Below are positions 1-5,251 of a stretch of 5,251 nucleotides of DNA, piece by piece. Location of the stretch: positions 1 to 5,251 of the forward strand of contig JALVKK010000090.1 in the NCBI GenBank assembly GCA_027033875.1, written 5' to 3'. Source of the stretch: Flavobacteriales bacterium. GTDB taxonomy: Bacteria > Bacteroidota > Bacteroidia > Flavobacteriales > Flavobacteriaceae. The notes under the pieces are model-generated. The model did no database searches, had not been told where the DNA came from, and saw only the letters and a list, made by a program, of their open reading frames with translations. Both the position numbers and the translations under genes were made by a program. Position 1 is the first letter of the stretch, and each line of letters begins with the position of its first letter.

Positions 1-336
1 CAATTCGGCAGACCGATTAGTAAATTTCAAGCTATCGCTTTCAAACTTGCAGATATGGCTACCGAAATTGAAGCTGCGGAACTGCTTGTCAGAAAAGCCG
101 CTTACCTGAAAGATAGCAAACAAAACCTCACTAAACTCGGTGCTATGGCCAAAATGTATGCCTCGGAAGTCAGTGTTAAAGTTTCTACTGAAGCGGTGCA
201 AATTCACGGTGGTTATGGTTATACCAAAGATTTTCCGGTTGAGAAATTCTATCGTGACAGCAAACTGTTAACTATAGGCGAAGGCACTACTGAAATTCAA
301 AAGTTAGTCATTTCCAGACAAATATTAAATAAGTGA
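1..336 (+). CDS. Acyl-CoA dehydrogenase, C-terminal part (5' end outside window)
   Basis: The frame is open from base 1 to TGA at 334-336 and gives 111 residues. They match the C-terminal all-alpha domain of short/medium-chain acyl-CoA dehydrogenases, FAD flavoproteins that oxidise acyl-CoA to trans-2-enoyl-CoA and pass electrons to electron-transfer flavoprotein. Visible signatures are [10 protein letters not shown] at the start of the fragment, QIHGGYGY at about residues 67-74 (a segment that contacts FAD), and IGEGTTEIQ near the end. The Glu of GEGT (fragment residue 94, bases 280-282) aligns with the catalytic base of the family. The natural C-terminus, [10 protein letters not shown], looks complete. 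The ATG at 55 is internal, since clear family sequence precedes it. The stop overlaps the GTG start of the next, broken gene (GTGA), which suggests that the two were once cotranscribed. Substrate chain length cannot be read from this part. Family assignment is secure. Confidence 0.95.
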   Translation, partial: QFGRPISKFQAIAFKLADMATEIEAAELLVRKAAYLKDSKQNLTKLGAMAKMYASEVSVKVSTEAVQIHGGYGYTKDFPVEKFYRDSKLLTIGEGTTEIQKLVISRQILNK

Positions 337-471
337 CAGATTACCGCATAAGACAGGCAACCGAACGAGATTTTGAAACTATTTTGGGACTGGAACAAAC
401 CAGCCATTGATTTTTATAAAAAGCTAGGAGCAAATTTAGACAACGAATGGATAAATTGTGACTTGGAATGA
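333..471 (+). pseudogene. GNAT-family N-acetyltransferase remnant with internal deletion
   Basis: Two pieces of one GNAT protein lie back to back in different frames. The first starts at GTG 333, overlapping the preceding stop, and reads [20 protein letters not shown], a typical GNAT beta1-alpha1 opening, then leaves the family and hits TGA at 408-410. The second, in the frame of base 388, reads DWNKPAIDFYKKLGA and then NLDNEWINCDLE, ending in TGA at 469-471. This is the classic GNAT C-terminus (the N-x-x-A-I-x-F-Y-x-x-x-G-A segment), resembling the diamine/SSAT-like branch. Only about 47 of the usual roughly 150-165 residues remain. The whole centre, including the acetyl-CoA-binding Q/R-x-x-G-x-G/A loop, is missing, so no active enzyme can be made. 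The break lies near 384-393, where GGACTGG fits both halves. An assembly error is the alternative explanation. Identification of both ends is by eye, and the agreement is strong. Confidence 0.85.
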
Positions 472-528
472 AAATTATATAAAGAAACAATTTTCATCAA
501 CTACAAACAGAGCTTTTCAAAATGAAAC

Positions 529-559
529 TTTCAACCAATATAAATATATCGTATATTTG
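529..559 (+). promoter_or_regulatory. Putative Bacteroidota housekeeping promoter for the helicase-nuclease gene
   Basis: TATATTTG at 552-559 matches the Bacteroidota -7 element TAnnTTTG. TTTC at 529-532, 19 bp upstream, is one base off the -33 TTTG element. Transcription would begin near 566, giving a leader of about 45 nt before the ATG at 611. The promoter lies downstream of the GTG at 458, which argues against that earlier start. It is a motif match only, and such AT-rich matches also occur by chance. Confidence 0.45.
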
Positions 560-610
560 AACGGACAGAAAGTTATTTTAACTCATTTTATCCATCACAA
601 TTTTTTTATT

Positions 611-3600
611 ATGAATCCTGAAAGACTTCTCGTTTACAAAGCCGGTGCCGGTTCGGGTAAAACTTTTCAGATCGCCAAACGCTATTTGAAACGCCTGATA
701 CAAAATCAAAATGCACAAATAATTTACAGACTTATCGGCATAACTTTTACCAATAAAGCCGCCGAAGAAATGAAAAAACGAATCATCGAAAATTTGATTA
801 AGGCGTCAAATGCCGAAATATCCGATGTGATGGCAGCAGTCAGTCAAGAATTGAAAGAAGTGATACAAGAACAAACCGGGATAACTCAAGATGTAGATTA
901 TCAACAAGAAATAATCAAAAGAAGCCGGCAACGCTTGCAAGAGATTTTGCACCGCTATGACGAATTTCAACTCACTACCATCGATAAATTGATGTATAAA
1001 ATCATCAAAACCTTTGCCCGTGATATGCACCTGTCCACCGATGTAGAAGTCGAAATGGATTACAAAGAAGTTATTAGCCGTTTGATTGATAATTTGTTAA
1101 ATAAAGCCGAACCCAACTCATTGTTGTCCCAATTTTTTATCGATTTAGCTTTGGAAAAAATTAACGAAGAAAGACATTGGGACATCAAAAGAGATTTAGT
1201 CGATATTGACAAAATAATTTTTGACGACAATCATTTTGAAGCATTAAAATCGTTGGAAAACAAGACTTTGGAAGATTTTAGTGCCTTAAAAAAACATTTA
1301 ATATCCGAAAAAAACAAACTGCTAAGCTATTTATCGGATAGAGCAAACCAAGCTGCTTCCGTAATAAAAGGCTATGAAACAGTCATTTATGCAGATGTCA
1401 TCAAACATATCAAATCTTTACGGGAGGCTTATAAAGCCGTTAATATCGATGAAAAATTAATGGCTTTTATTGATAGGGGTGTATATTATAAGAAACAAGG
1501 CATCAAGCAGTTTGATGAACAAGGCGTTTCTAACTTGACCGGTCCCGTAAACGATGCACTTCACCGGTTGATGTTGGATATTAAAACCAAAAATATTCAA
1601 CTGATGCTTATCGTCGCTTTGCTTGAAAAAGTAAACGCCTTGAGCATAGAAAACGAATTGCAAAAAGAAATATCGGATTTTAAAGAAACTAACAACCGGA
1701 TATTTATCAGTGATTTTAACAAGTTGATTTTAGAACAAATTCTAAAAGATTTATCCGGCGATACGCCATATATTTATATGCGATTAGGCGAAAAATACGC
1801 ACATTATTTCATCGACGAATTTCAGGATACATCGGCATTGCAATGGCAAAATTTGATTCCTTTGGTACGCGAAGCTTTATCCAAAGAATTTACAGGCGGA
1901 TATCAAGGCGATACAATGATCGTCGGCGATGCCAAACAATCCATTTACCGTTTCAGAGGCGGCAAACCCGAGCAATTCATAGCCCTTAGCGATCCGCAAC
2001 AACAACAAGCCGAAGGAAATCCGTTTGCCGAAATTAGCAGAAAAGCCGTTGATAATCTGCCGTTTAATTGGCGAAGCAAAGAACAAATTATCAATTTTAA
2101 CAATGATTTTTTCAAAACCTTTACAAAATACCTTTCCGAACCTTACCGGCAAGTTTATGCAGACCCTGCTCAACAAATACCGGAAGGTAGAAAAACCGGT
2201 GAAGGTTATATCAATTTTCGCTTTCTGAAAAGTTCACGAGGTCCTAACAAAGAAACTTTTGAAGAAGCGGTTTATCAAGCAGTTGTTCAAGCCCAAACAA
2301 ACGGATTTAAAAAAGAAGAAATCTGTATTTTGATTAACAAAAATAATGATGGAAAAAAAATCGCGACGTTATTGAATCAAAATAATATCGAAGTTGTCTC
2401 TTCCGAAACACTGATAGTTGCCAATGCCGGTAAAGTGCGGTTTTTGATAAGTTGGTTATATTTTTTGCAATCCGGCAATCCGTACGAACTGTACAATGCC
2501 GTCAGATATTTAGCCGAACGCGATGACAAAGCCAAAGCGGAACTGTATGAAACTTTGATAAACGATAAAAAAATTACAAAAACAGAACAAATAAAGCGTT
2601 TTGAAAAAATAGGCTATGTTGTTGAATACGAACGCCTTGCTAAATTCAACCTATACGACACACTCGTTTATTTAATCAATGTATTCGGTTTGTCGGACGA
2701 AACGGAACAGGCGTATTTGCAAGCATTTTTGGAAAAAGTTTATCAATTTACCCAAAAAGATATGCCTACTTTAAAAGCATTTTTAAACGATTGGGAAGTG
2801 ATTGCCGATAAATTCAGTATTGCCATTCCCGAAAAAAAAGGTGCTGTCAAAATAATGACGGTTCACAAAGCCAAAGGTTTGGAGTTTCCGGTTGTTATTT
2901 ATTACACCGATGAGGCTGTTTTGAGTTCGAAAGATAAAGAAACAGGGGTATGGATTCCCGTAAATCCGGAACAATTTTCGGGATTTGACATTTTACCGGT
3001 CAAAATGGGGGTTTTGAAACATTCACCAATCAAAAACTATCAAAACATTTATCAAAAAACCGCTGCCGAAAAAACTTTTGACAATTTGAATCGTATATAT
3101 GTGGCTTTTACGCGTGCCGTTGAACAATTGTTTGTGATTACTTATTACACAAAAAAATCTAAAAATCTAAAAGTCAGTGAAATCTTATATGATTATATAA
3201 AAACCAAATATCCCGGATTTGACGGTCAAATTTTTGAATCCGGACAAGCCAAACGTGCCGTAACAACCGGTGTAATTGACGAAAAGCCGTTGCAAACCAA
3301 CAATTTACACTATACCAATTGGCAATTAAAACAAAAAGAAGGTTTTTTAAAAATCAATACCAATACTTTCGAACGCTGGTCGGCAAACAAAAAAGCGGCA
3401 ATCATTTACGGTATGCAACTGCACGATATTTTGAGCCGAATTACGACAACAACGCAATGGCAACAACAAAAAGAAAAATTATTAAGAGGTATAGATGATG
3501 ATTTGAAAACAAAAATCGAAACATTAGTTGAAAAAACAATATATCACCCGCAACTCAAAATGTTTTTTTCCGGAGCTTATACCGTATGCAACGAAAGAGA

Positions 3601-3832
3601 TATTTTAATTCCGGCAATAAAAGGTGCTTTCCGACAAAAACGTCCTGATCGTTTGTTGTTGAAAAACAACGATATAAGTATAATCGATTATAAAACAGGC
3701 AACGAACAACCCGAACATATCAAGCAATTGCAAACATATACCGGTTATCTGCAACAAGCAGGTTTTAATACAGTCAATCGTATATTGGTTTATTTGAGTG
3801 AAAACAATGTGAGAGTAAAGTTTGTATCATAA
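611..3832 (+). CDS. UvrD/Rep-family helicase with C-terminal RecB-type nuclease (AddA/RecB-like)
   Basis: A 1073-residue DNA helicase-nuclease of the kind that unwinds and trims double-strand breaks for RecA-dependent repair in the cytoplasm. Motifs in order: Walker A AGAGSGKT (residues 11-18), motif Ia TFTNKAAEEMKKRI (45-58), TIDKLMYKIIKTFARDMHL (123-141), motif II DEFQDT (402-407), motif III GDAKQSIYRFRGG (439-451), motif IV NWRS (486-489), motif V VKIMTVHKAKGLEFPVV (746-762) and motif VI LNRIYVAFTRA (826-836). The C-terminal PD-(D/E)XK nuclease shows GMQLHDIL (934-941), RPDRLLL with D1013, IIDYKTG with D1026 and K1028, and QLQTY (1039-1043). The 13 and 2 residue spacings equal those of RecB D1067, D1080 and K1082, so both activities should be intact. 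ATG 611 is chosen because MNPERLLVYKAGAGSGKT is the usual family opening. The 51 extra residues from GTG 458 overlap the GNAT remnant and show no homology. No AddB-like partner gene lies in the window. Whether to call it AddA or RecB is unsettled. Confidence 0.93.
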   Translation: MNPERLLVYKAGAGSGKTFQIAKRYLKRLIQNQNAQIIYRLIGITFTNKAAEEMKKRIIENLIKASNAEISDVMAAVSQELKEVIQEQTGITQDVDYQQEIIKRSRQRLQEILHRYDEFQLTTIDKLMYKIIKTFARDMHLSTDVEVEMDYKEVISRLIDNLLNKAEPNSLLSQFFIDLALEKINEERHWDIKRDLVDIDKIIFDDNHFEALKSLENKTLEDFSALKKHLISEKNKLLSYLSDRANQAASVIKGYETVIYADVIKHIKSLREAYKAVNIDEKLMAFIDRGVYYKKQGIKQFDEQGVSNLTGPVNDALHRLMLDIKTKNIQLMLIVALLEKVNALSIENELQKEISDFKETNNRIFISDFNKLILEQILKDLSGDTPYIYMRLGEKYAHYFIDEFQDTSALQWQNLIPLVREALSKEFTGGYQGDTMIVGDAKQSIYRFRGGKPEQFIALSDPQQQQAEGNPFAEISRKAVDNLPFNWRSKEQIINFNNDFFKTFTKYLSEPYRQVYADPAQQIPEGRKTGEGYINFRFLKSSRGPNKETFEEAVYQAVVQAQTNGFKKEEICILINKNNDGKKIATLLNQNNIEVVSSETLIVANAGKVRFLISWLYFLQSGNPYELYNAVRYLAERDDKAKAELYETLINDKKITKTEQIKRFEKIGYVVEYERLAKFNLYDTLVYLINVFGLSDETEQAYLQAFLEKVYQFTQKDMPTLKAFLNDWEVIADKFSIAIPEKKGAVKIMTVHKAKGLEFPVVIYYTDEAVLSSKDKETGVWIPVNPEQFSGFDILPVKMGVLKHSPIKNYQNIYQKTAAEKTFDNLNRIYVAFTRAVEQLFVITYYTKKSKNLKVSEILYDYIKTKYPGFDGQIFESGQAKRAVTTGVIDEKPLQTNNLHYTNWQLKQKEGFLKINTNTFERWSANKKAAIIYGMQLHDILSRITTTTQWQQQKEKLLRGIDDDLKTKIETLVEKTIYHPQLKMFFSGAYTVCNERDILIPAIKGAFRQKRPDRLLLKNNDISIIDYKTGNEQPEHIKQLQTYTGYLQQAGFNTVNRILVYLSENNVRVKFVS

Positions 3833-3865
3833 AAAAAACGCTTGAAAAGTTTCAAACGTTTTTTT
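3832..3865. terminator. Bidirectional rho-independent terminator between convergent genes
   Basis: Seven A residues plus CG (3832-3840) pair with CG plus seven T residues (3857-3865). TTGAAA (3842-3847) pairs with TTTCAA (3850-3855), and there is a single C/A mismatch (3841/3856) between the two stems. The loop is tiny (AG, or AAGT if the last A-T pair opens). The hairpin begins at the last base of the helicase stop codon and ends in T7, so it terminates that gene. Read from the other strand it also ends in a T tract, and it lies 31 bp after the stop of the small - strand ORF, so it can serve both. Confidence 0.85.
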
Positions 3866-3896
3866 ACTATGACAAACAAACAAATCTATGGAAAAT

Positions 3897-4040
3897 TCAG
3901 TTTAAGTATCGTAATTCAACCAATTGTTTTTCTATTTGCGACATTTTTACCAAAATATCAAAATATTCATCGAGTAAACCTTTGGATAATAAATATAATG
4001 ATTTTTGTTTGAGGTTTTGATATATACTAAATAGTTTCAT
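3897..4040 (-). CDS. Small hypothetical protein (47 aa) under a predicted sigma-54 promoter
   Basis: On the - strand an ATG at 4040-4038 opens 47 sense codons ending in TGA at 3899-3897. I recognise no family. The protein starts MKLFSIYQNLKQKSL and continues with a segment around residues 20-44 rich in L, I, E and K (for example DEYFDILVKMSQIEKQLVEL). It looks like two amphipathic helices split near SKG (19-21), with near-balanced charge (6 K and 1 R against 5 acidic), no signal peptide, no membrane span and no Cys or His. Support for a real gene is contextual. A near-perfect sigma-54 promoter places the transcript start about 17 nt before the ATG, the leader is A-rich as usual in Bacteroidota, and a terminator follows 31 bp after the stop. 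The complementary strand holds an equally long but hydrophobic frame (3869-4012) with no promoter. The unit could instead be a regulatory RNA of about 220 nt, with the ORF incidental. Confidence 0.6.
   Translation of the reverse strand: MKLFSIYQNLKQKSLYLLSKGLLDEYFDILVKMSQIEKQLVELRYLN
3918..3928 (-). repeat. Second arm of the 11-bp inverted repeat, within the small ORF
   Basis: AACAATTGGTT on the - strand lies in codons 38-41 of the 47-codon ORF. It is the exact reverse complement of the segment just upstream of the ORF start (4051-4041). Neither arm can be extended by a further Watson-Crick pair on either side. Confidence 0.45.
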
Positions 4041-4051
4041 AACAATTGGTT
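4041..4051 (-). repeat. One arm of an 11-bp inverted repeat, immediately before the small ORF start
   Basis: In the predicted small transcript, AACCAATTGTT (4051-4041) sits directly before the ATG. It is perfectly complementary to AACAATTGGTT at 3928-3918, near the end of the same ORF. Pairing would close a loop of about 112 nt and bury the ribosome-binding region. The core CAATTG is itself a palindrome, which raises the odds of a chance match. The regulatory role is inference. Confidence 0.45.
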
Positions 4052-4067
4052 TTTGTAATTAACCAAA

Positions 4068-4084
4068 TGCAAGTATTGTGCCAA
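4068..4084 (-). promoter_or_regulatory. Predicted sigma-54 (RpoN) -24/-12 promoter
   Basis: The - strand reads TTGGCACAATACTTGCA. The sigma-54 consensus is YTGGCACGRNNNTTGCW, and this site fits every constrained position except the G after CAC, which is A. The GG and GC doublets have the required spacing. Transcription should begin about 12 nt beyond the GC, near 4057, leaving a leader of about 17 nt before the ATG at 4040. The match is far better than expected by chance in AT-rich DNA. Such promoters need an AAA+ activator bound upstream, and no activator gene is in the window. Confidence 0.75.
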
Positions 4085-4087
4085 AAG

Positions 4088-4106
4088 TGTAAAATGTTGT
4101 TTTACA
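4088..4106. repeat. Inverted repeat abutting the -24 element, possible operator
   Basis: TGTAAAA (4088-4094) and TTTTACA (4100-4106) are perfect 7-bp inverted arms around a 5-nt spacer. The dyad is centred about 40 bp upstream of the predicted sigma-54 start site and ends 3 bp before the promoter element. It could bind a dimeric regulator. I cannot match it to a known factor, and short AT-rich dyads are common. Confidence 0.35.
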
Positions 4107-4121
4107 GGTGTTTGCAAAAAT

Positions 4122-4153
4122 AAATAAGCCCGTAAAATTTTACGGGCTTATTT
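4122..4153 (-). terminator. Rho-independent terminator of the Omp28-like gene
   Basis: A perfect 32-bp palindrome: AAATAAGCCCGTAAAA followed directly by its reverse complement TTTTACGGGCTTATTT. The strong core is GCCCGTAAAATTTTACGGGC. It lies 21 bp beyond the TAG stop of the lipoprotein gene, and on the - strand the stem runs into TTATTTATTTTTG, a U-rich tail. It separates the lipoprotein gene from the sigma-54 promoter 38 bp further on. Confidence 0.9.
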
Positions 4154-4174
4154 CATTTATAAATTTTTTCTACA

Positions 4175-4963
4175 CTAATTTTTTTTCTTCAACGAATTGA
4201 CATATTTAAAATAAGGTTTTCCGTTTGAAGTATCTTTACGCCATACGATACAAACCGGATACACATTATCCCAATCGCTATCCAAATCTATGGAATAATC
4301 GCCGTCGATAACATCATTTGCAGACGGATCAGTAGTTATTAATTCACCATATGCTTTGCCATGTTGTGCAGAAGCTCTTAATACAAAATCGTGAGTGTAA
4401 TCCGGATCATTTGTTCCGCTTTGTTGATAATTACCGGGCGCTGATGAACCTCCGGGAATCCCATCTTCCAATACCAAAACACTGAGATAATAATCTCCTT
4501 GACCGGCTTCAAAAAACTTAACTTTTGTTTTAACGTTCATTTTTCCATCTTTGATTTCATAGGAGTAATCTACACCACACTCCGGATCAGGTTGGTTTAA
4601 TAATGAAGTCATTGCCGAATTGGATTGGGTAAAATTATCACCTACCCAAAACGAAGGAATTCCGCCATTTGTCGTTCTATCATCGCGAAAAGAATAGTAT
4701 AAGTTTGTATTCATCGGATCGTTATTTGCGTGAGCACATATAATTGCTCCGTTAGGAGCATCGTCAGCATAATGATGAATTAAAGGCGCCCCCCAATTAC
4801 CGCAAGGTCCACACCATCTGGCTGTATAATTGATAGCAAAACCTTTTTGTTTTTGAGTCGGATTTAATTGTTCTTGTGCGTCTTCGTCTTTGTCTTTTTT
4901 ACAAGAAATATTTGTCAGTAAAAAAACACTCAATAATAATAATAATAAACTTTTTGTTTTCAT
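4175..4963 (-). CDS. Omp28-related thioredoxin-fold lipoprotein
   Basis: A 262-residue envelope protein. Residues 1-20 form a lipoprotein signal (basic MKTK, a leucine-rich core, then LTNIS) with C21 as the lipidated cysteine. KKDKDED follows at once, an acidic run resembling the Bacteroidota lipoprotein export signal that sends proteins to the outer face of the outer membrane. The first domain is thioredoxin-like: NYTARWCGPCGNWGAP carries a CxxC pair (C51, C54), and GGIPSFWVGD holds the matching cis-proline (P103). The rest (about 130-262) matches the beta-rich half of the Omp28 family, with the recognisable SVLVLEDGIPGG and YTHDFVLR segments. Further cysteines are C76, C129 and C238. The biochemical role of the family is poorly defined. 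A thiol-disulfide function is suggested by the motif but not shown. The start at 4963 is set by the signal peptide. The gene lies 84 bp after a penicillin-acylase gene on the same strand and ends in a strong terminator. Confidence 0.87.
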   Translation of the reverse strand: MKTKSLLLLLLSVFLLTNISCKKDKDEDAQEQLNPTQKQKGFAINYTARWCGPCGNWGAPLIHHYADDAPNGAIICAHANNDPMNTNLYYSFRDDRTTNGGIPSFWVGDNFTQSNSAMTSLLNQPDPECGVDYSYEIKDGKMNVKTKVKFFEAGQGDYYLSVLVLEDGIPGGSSAPGNYQQSGTNDPDYTHDFVLRASAQHGKAYGELITTDPSANDVIDGDYSIDLDSDWDNVYPVCIVWRKDTSNGKPYFKYVNSLKKKN

Positions 4964-5018
4964 ATAATGATAGTTTTTAGCGGGTTAATTTTTTATTATA
5001 ACGAAAAAAATATTGCAA

Positions 5019-5026
5019 CAAATATA
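5019..5026 (-). promoter_or_regulatory. Putative -7 promoter element for the Omp28-like gene
   Basis: TATATTTG on the - strand matches TAnnTTTG and would start transcription about 50 nt before the lipoprotein ATG. The -33 element is weak: the nearest candidate is TTTA, 22 bp upstream, overlapping the end of the acylase gene. No convincing terminator separates the two genes, so readthrough from the acylase gene is equally possible. Confidence 0.35.
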
Positions 5027-5047
5027 ACAAAAGATTTTTTTTGTGTA

Positions 5048-5251
5048 TTAAAGTCCTTTTTTAGAAAAAAACATTTCATATTTTGCAATAACTTTGATTT
5101 TCTCGATACTGAATATATCCGGATAAATTTTTCCTTTTACGTAATCAGCAGTTTGATCGCAATAGTACGGACTTGCAGGACTACCGCTAACACCTGTTGG
5201 TAAAATACTGTAAGATTTATCCCAATCCGCCGTATTGAAAATGTGTTTTTC
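5048..5251 (-). CDS. Penicillin acylase family protein, C-terminal part (5' end outside window)
   Basis: The - strand is open from the window edge at 5251 to TAA at 5050-5048, giving 67 residues. SILPTGVSGSPASPYYCDQ followed by TADYVKGKIYPDIF matches the C-terminal end of penicillin acylase (penicillin amidase) family N-terminal-nucleophile hydrolases. In that family a G-x-S-G-x-P-x-S-x-x-Y-x-D-Q stretch precedes the last helix. These enzymes are made as precursors, exported, and self-cleaved to expose a catalytic Ser. They hydrolyse amide bonds in N-acylated compounds, including acyl-homoserine lactones in some members. The catalytic Ser, signal peptide and linker are outside the window, so substrate and activity cannot be judged. 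The C-terminus EMFFSKKGL looks natural. The gene is codirectional with the downstream Omp28-like lipoprotein gene. Confidence 0.85.
   Translation of the reverse strand, partial: EKHIFNTADWDKSYSILPTGVSGSPASPYYCDQTADYVKGKIYPDIFSIEKIKVIAKYEMFFSKKGL

Noticed and set aside
521..559. Tiny + strand frame from ATG 523, 12 codons, as a leader peptide before the helicase gene
   Set aside because: The predicted transcript starts after it, and nothing in it resembles an attenuator or regulatory peptide.
806..2974. Several short - strand frames and one + strand frame inside the helicase gene
   Set aside because: They are shadows of a long gene whose reading frame is confirmed by all helicase and nuclease motifs, and none has a signal of its own.
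3869..4012. A 47-codon + strand frame (MTNKQIYGKFSLSIV...) that looks hydrophobic, like a small membrane protein
   Set aside because: It is antisense to the small - strand ORF, starts just after a terminator with no promoter, and its F/I/V richness is what the complement of K/E/L-rich helical codons gives.
5027..5044. AT-only hairpin (ACAAAA / TTTTGT) after the acylase stop as a terminator
   Set aside because: It has only one G-C pair in a 6-bp stem, which is too weak to claim.
4967..5203. A 78-codon + strand frame rich in F, I and N
   Set aside because: It lies opposite the penicillin-acylase C-terminus and the promoter region of the lipoprotein gene. It has no recognisable domain, and its start sits in an A/T-rich leader.
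1..5251. CRISPR arrays, tRNA or rRNA genes, insertion sequences, attachment sites
   Set aside because: No spaced direct repeats, tRNA-like folds, rRNA segments, transposase domains or terminal inverted repeats were seen on either strand.

Overview
The window looks like a piece of a Bacteroidota chromosome. It is AT-rich, start codons lack clear Shine-Dalgarno sequences, two sites match the Bacteroidota housekeeping promoter element TAnnTTTG, and the genes include an Omp28-type lipoprotein and a C-terminal penicillin-acylase fragment with typical Bacteroidota wording. This assignment rests on recognition by eye, not on a search.

Left part, + strand: the window opens inside an acyl-CoA dehydrogenase gene (1-336). 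Its stop overlaps the GTG start of a GNAT acetyltransferase that has been reduced to its first ~20 and last ~27 residues, in different frames (333-471). This is a pseudogene with an internal out-of-frame deletion. A leader with a plausible promoter follows, and then a full-length AddA/RecB-like helicase-nuclease (611-3832) with all SF1A helicase motifs and an intact C-terminal nuclease site. The start at 611 is preferred over the longest frame from 458. A hairpin terminator (3832-3865) follows directly.

Middle, - strand: the 342 bases between the helicase gene and the next large gene are not empty. They hold a small, self-contained unit: a near-consensus sigma-54 promoter (4068-4084), an ORF of 47 codons beginning about 17 nt after the predicted transcription start (4040-3897), and the hairpin at 3832-3865, which also works in this direction. 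An inverted repeat abuts the -24 element, and an 11-bp complement could pair the region just before the start codon with the end of the ORF. I regard this as the most interesting part of the window.

Right part, - strand: the C-terminal 67 residues of a penicillin-acylase family protein (5251-5048) are followed after 84 bp by an Omp28-related thioredoxin-fold lipoprotein (4963-4175) and a strong perfect-palindrome terminator (4122-4153). The two are codirectional and both are expected to act in the cell envelope. The helicase gene and the - strand genes converge on the small middle unit.
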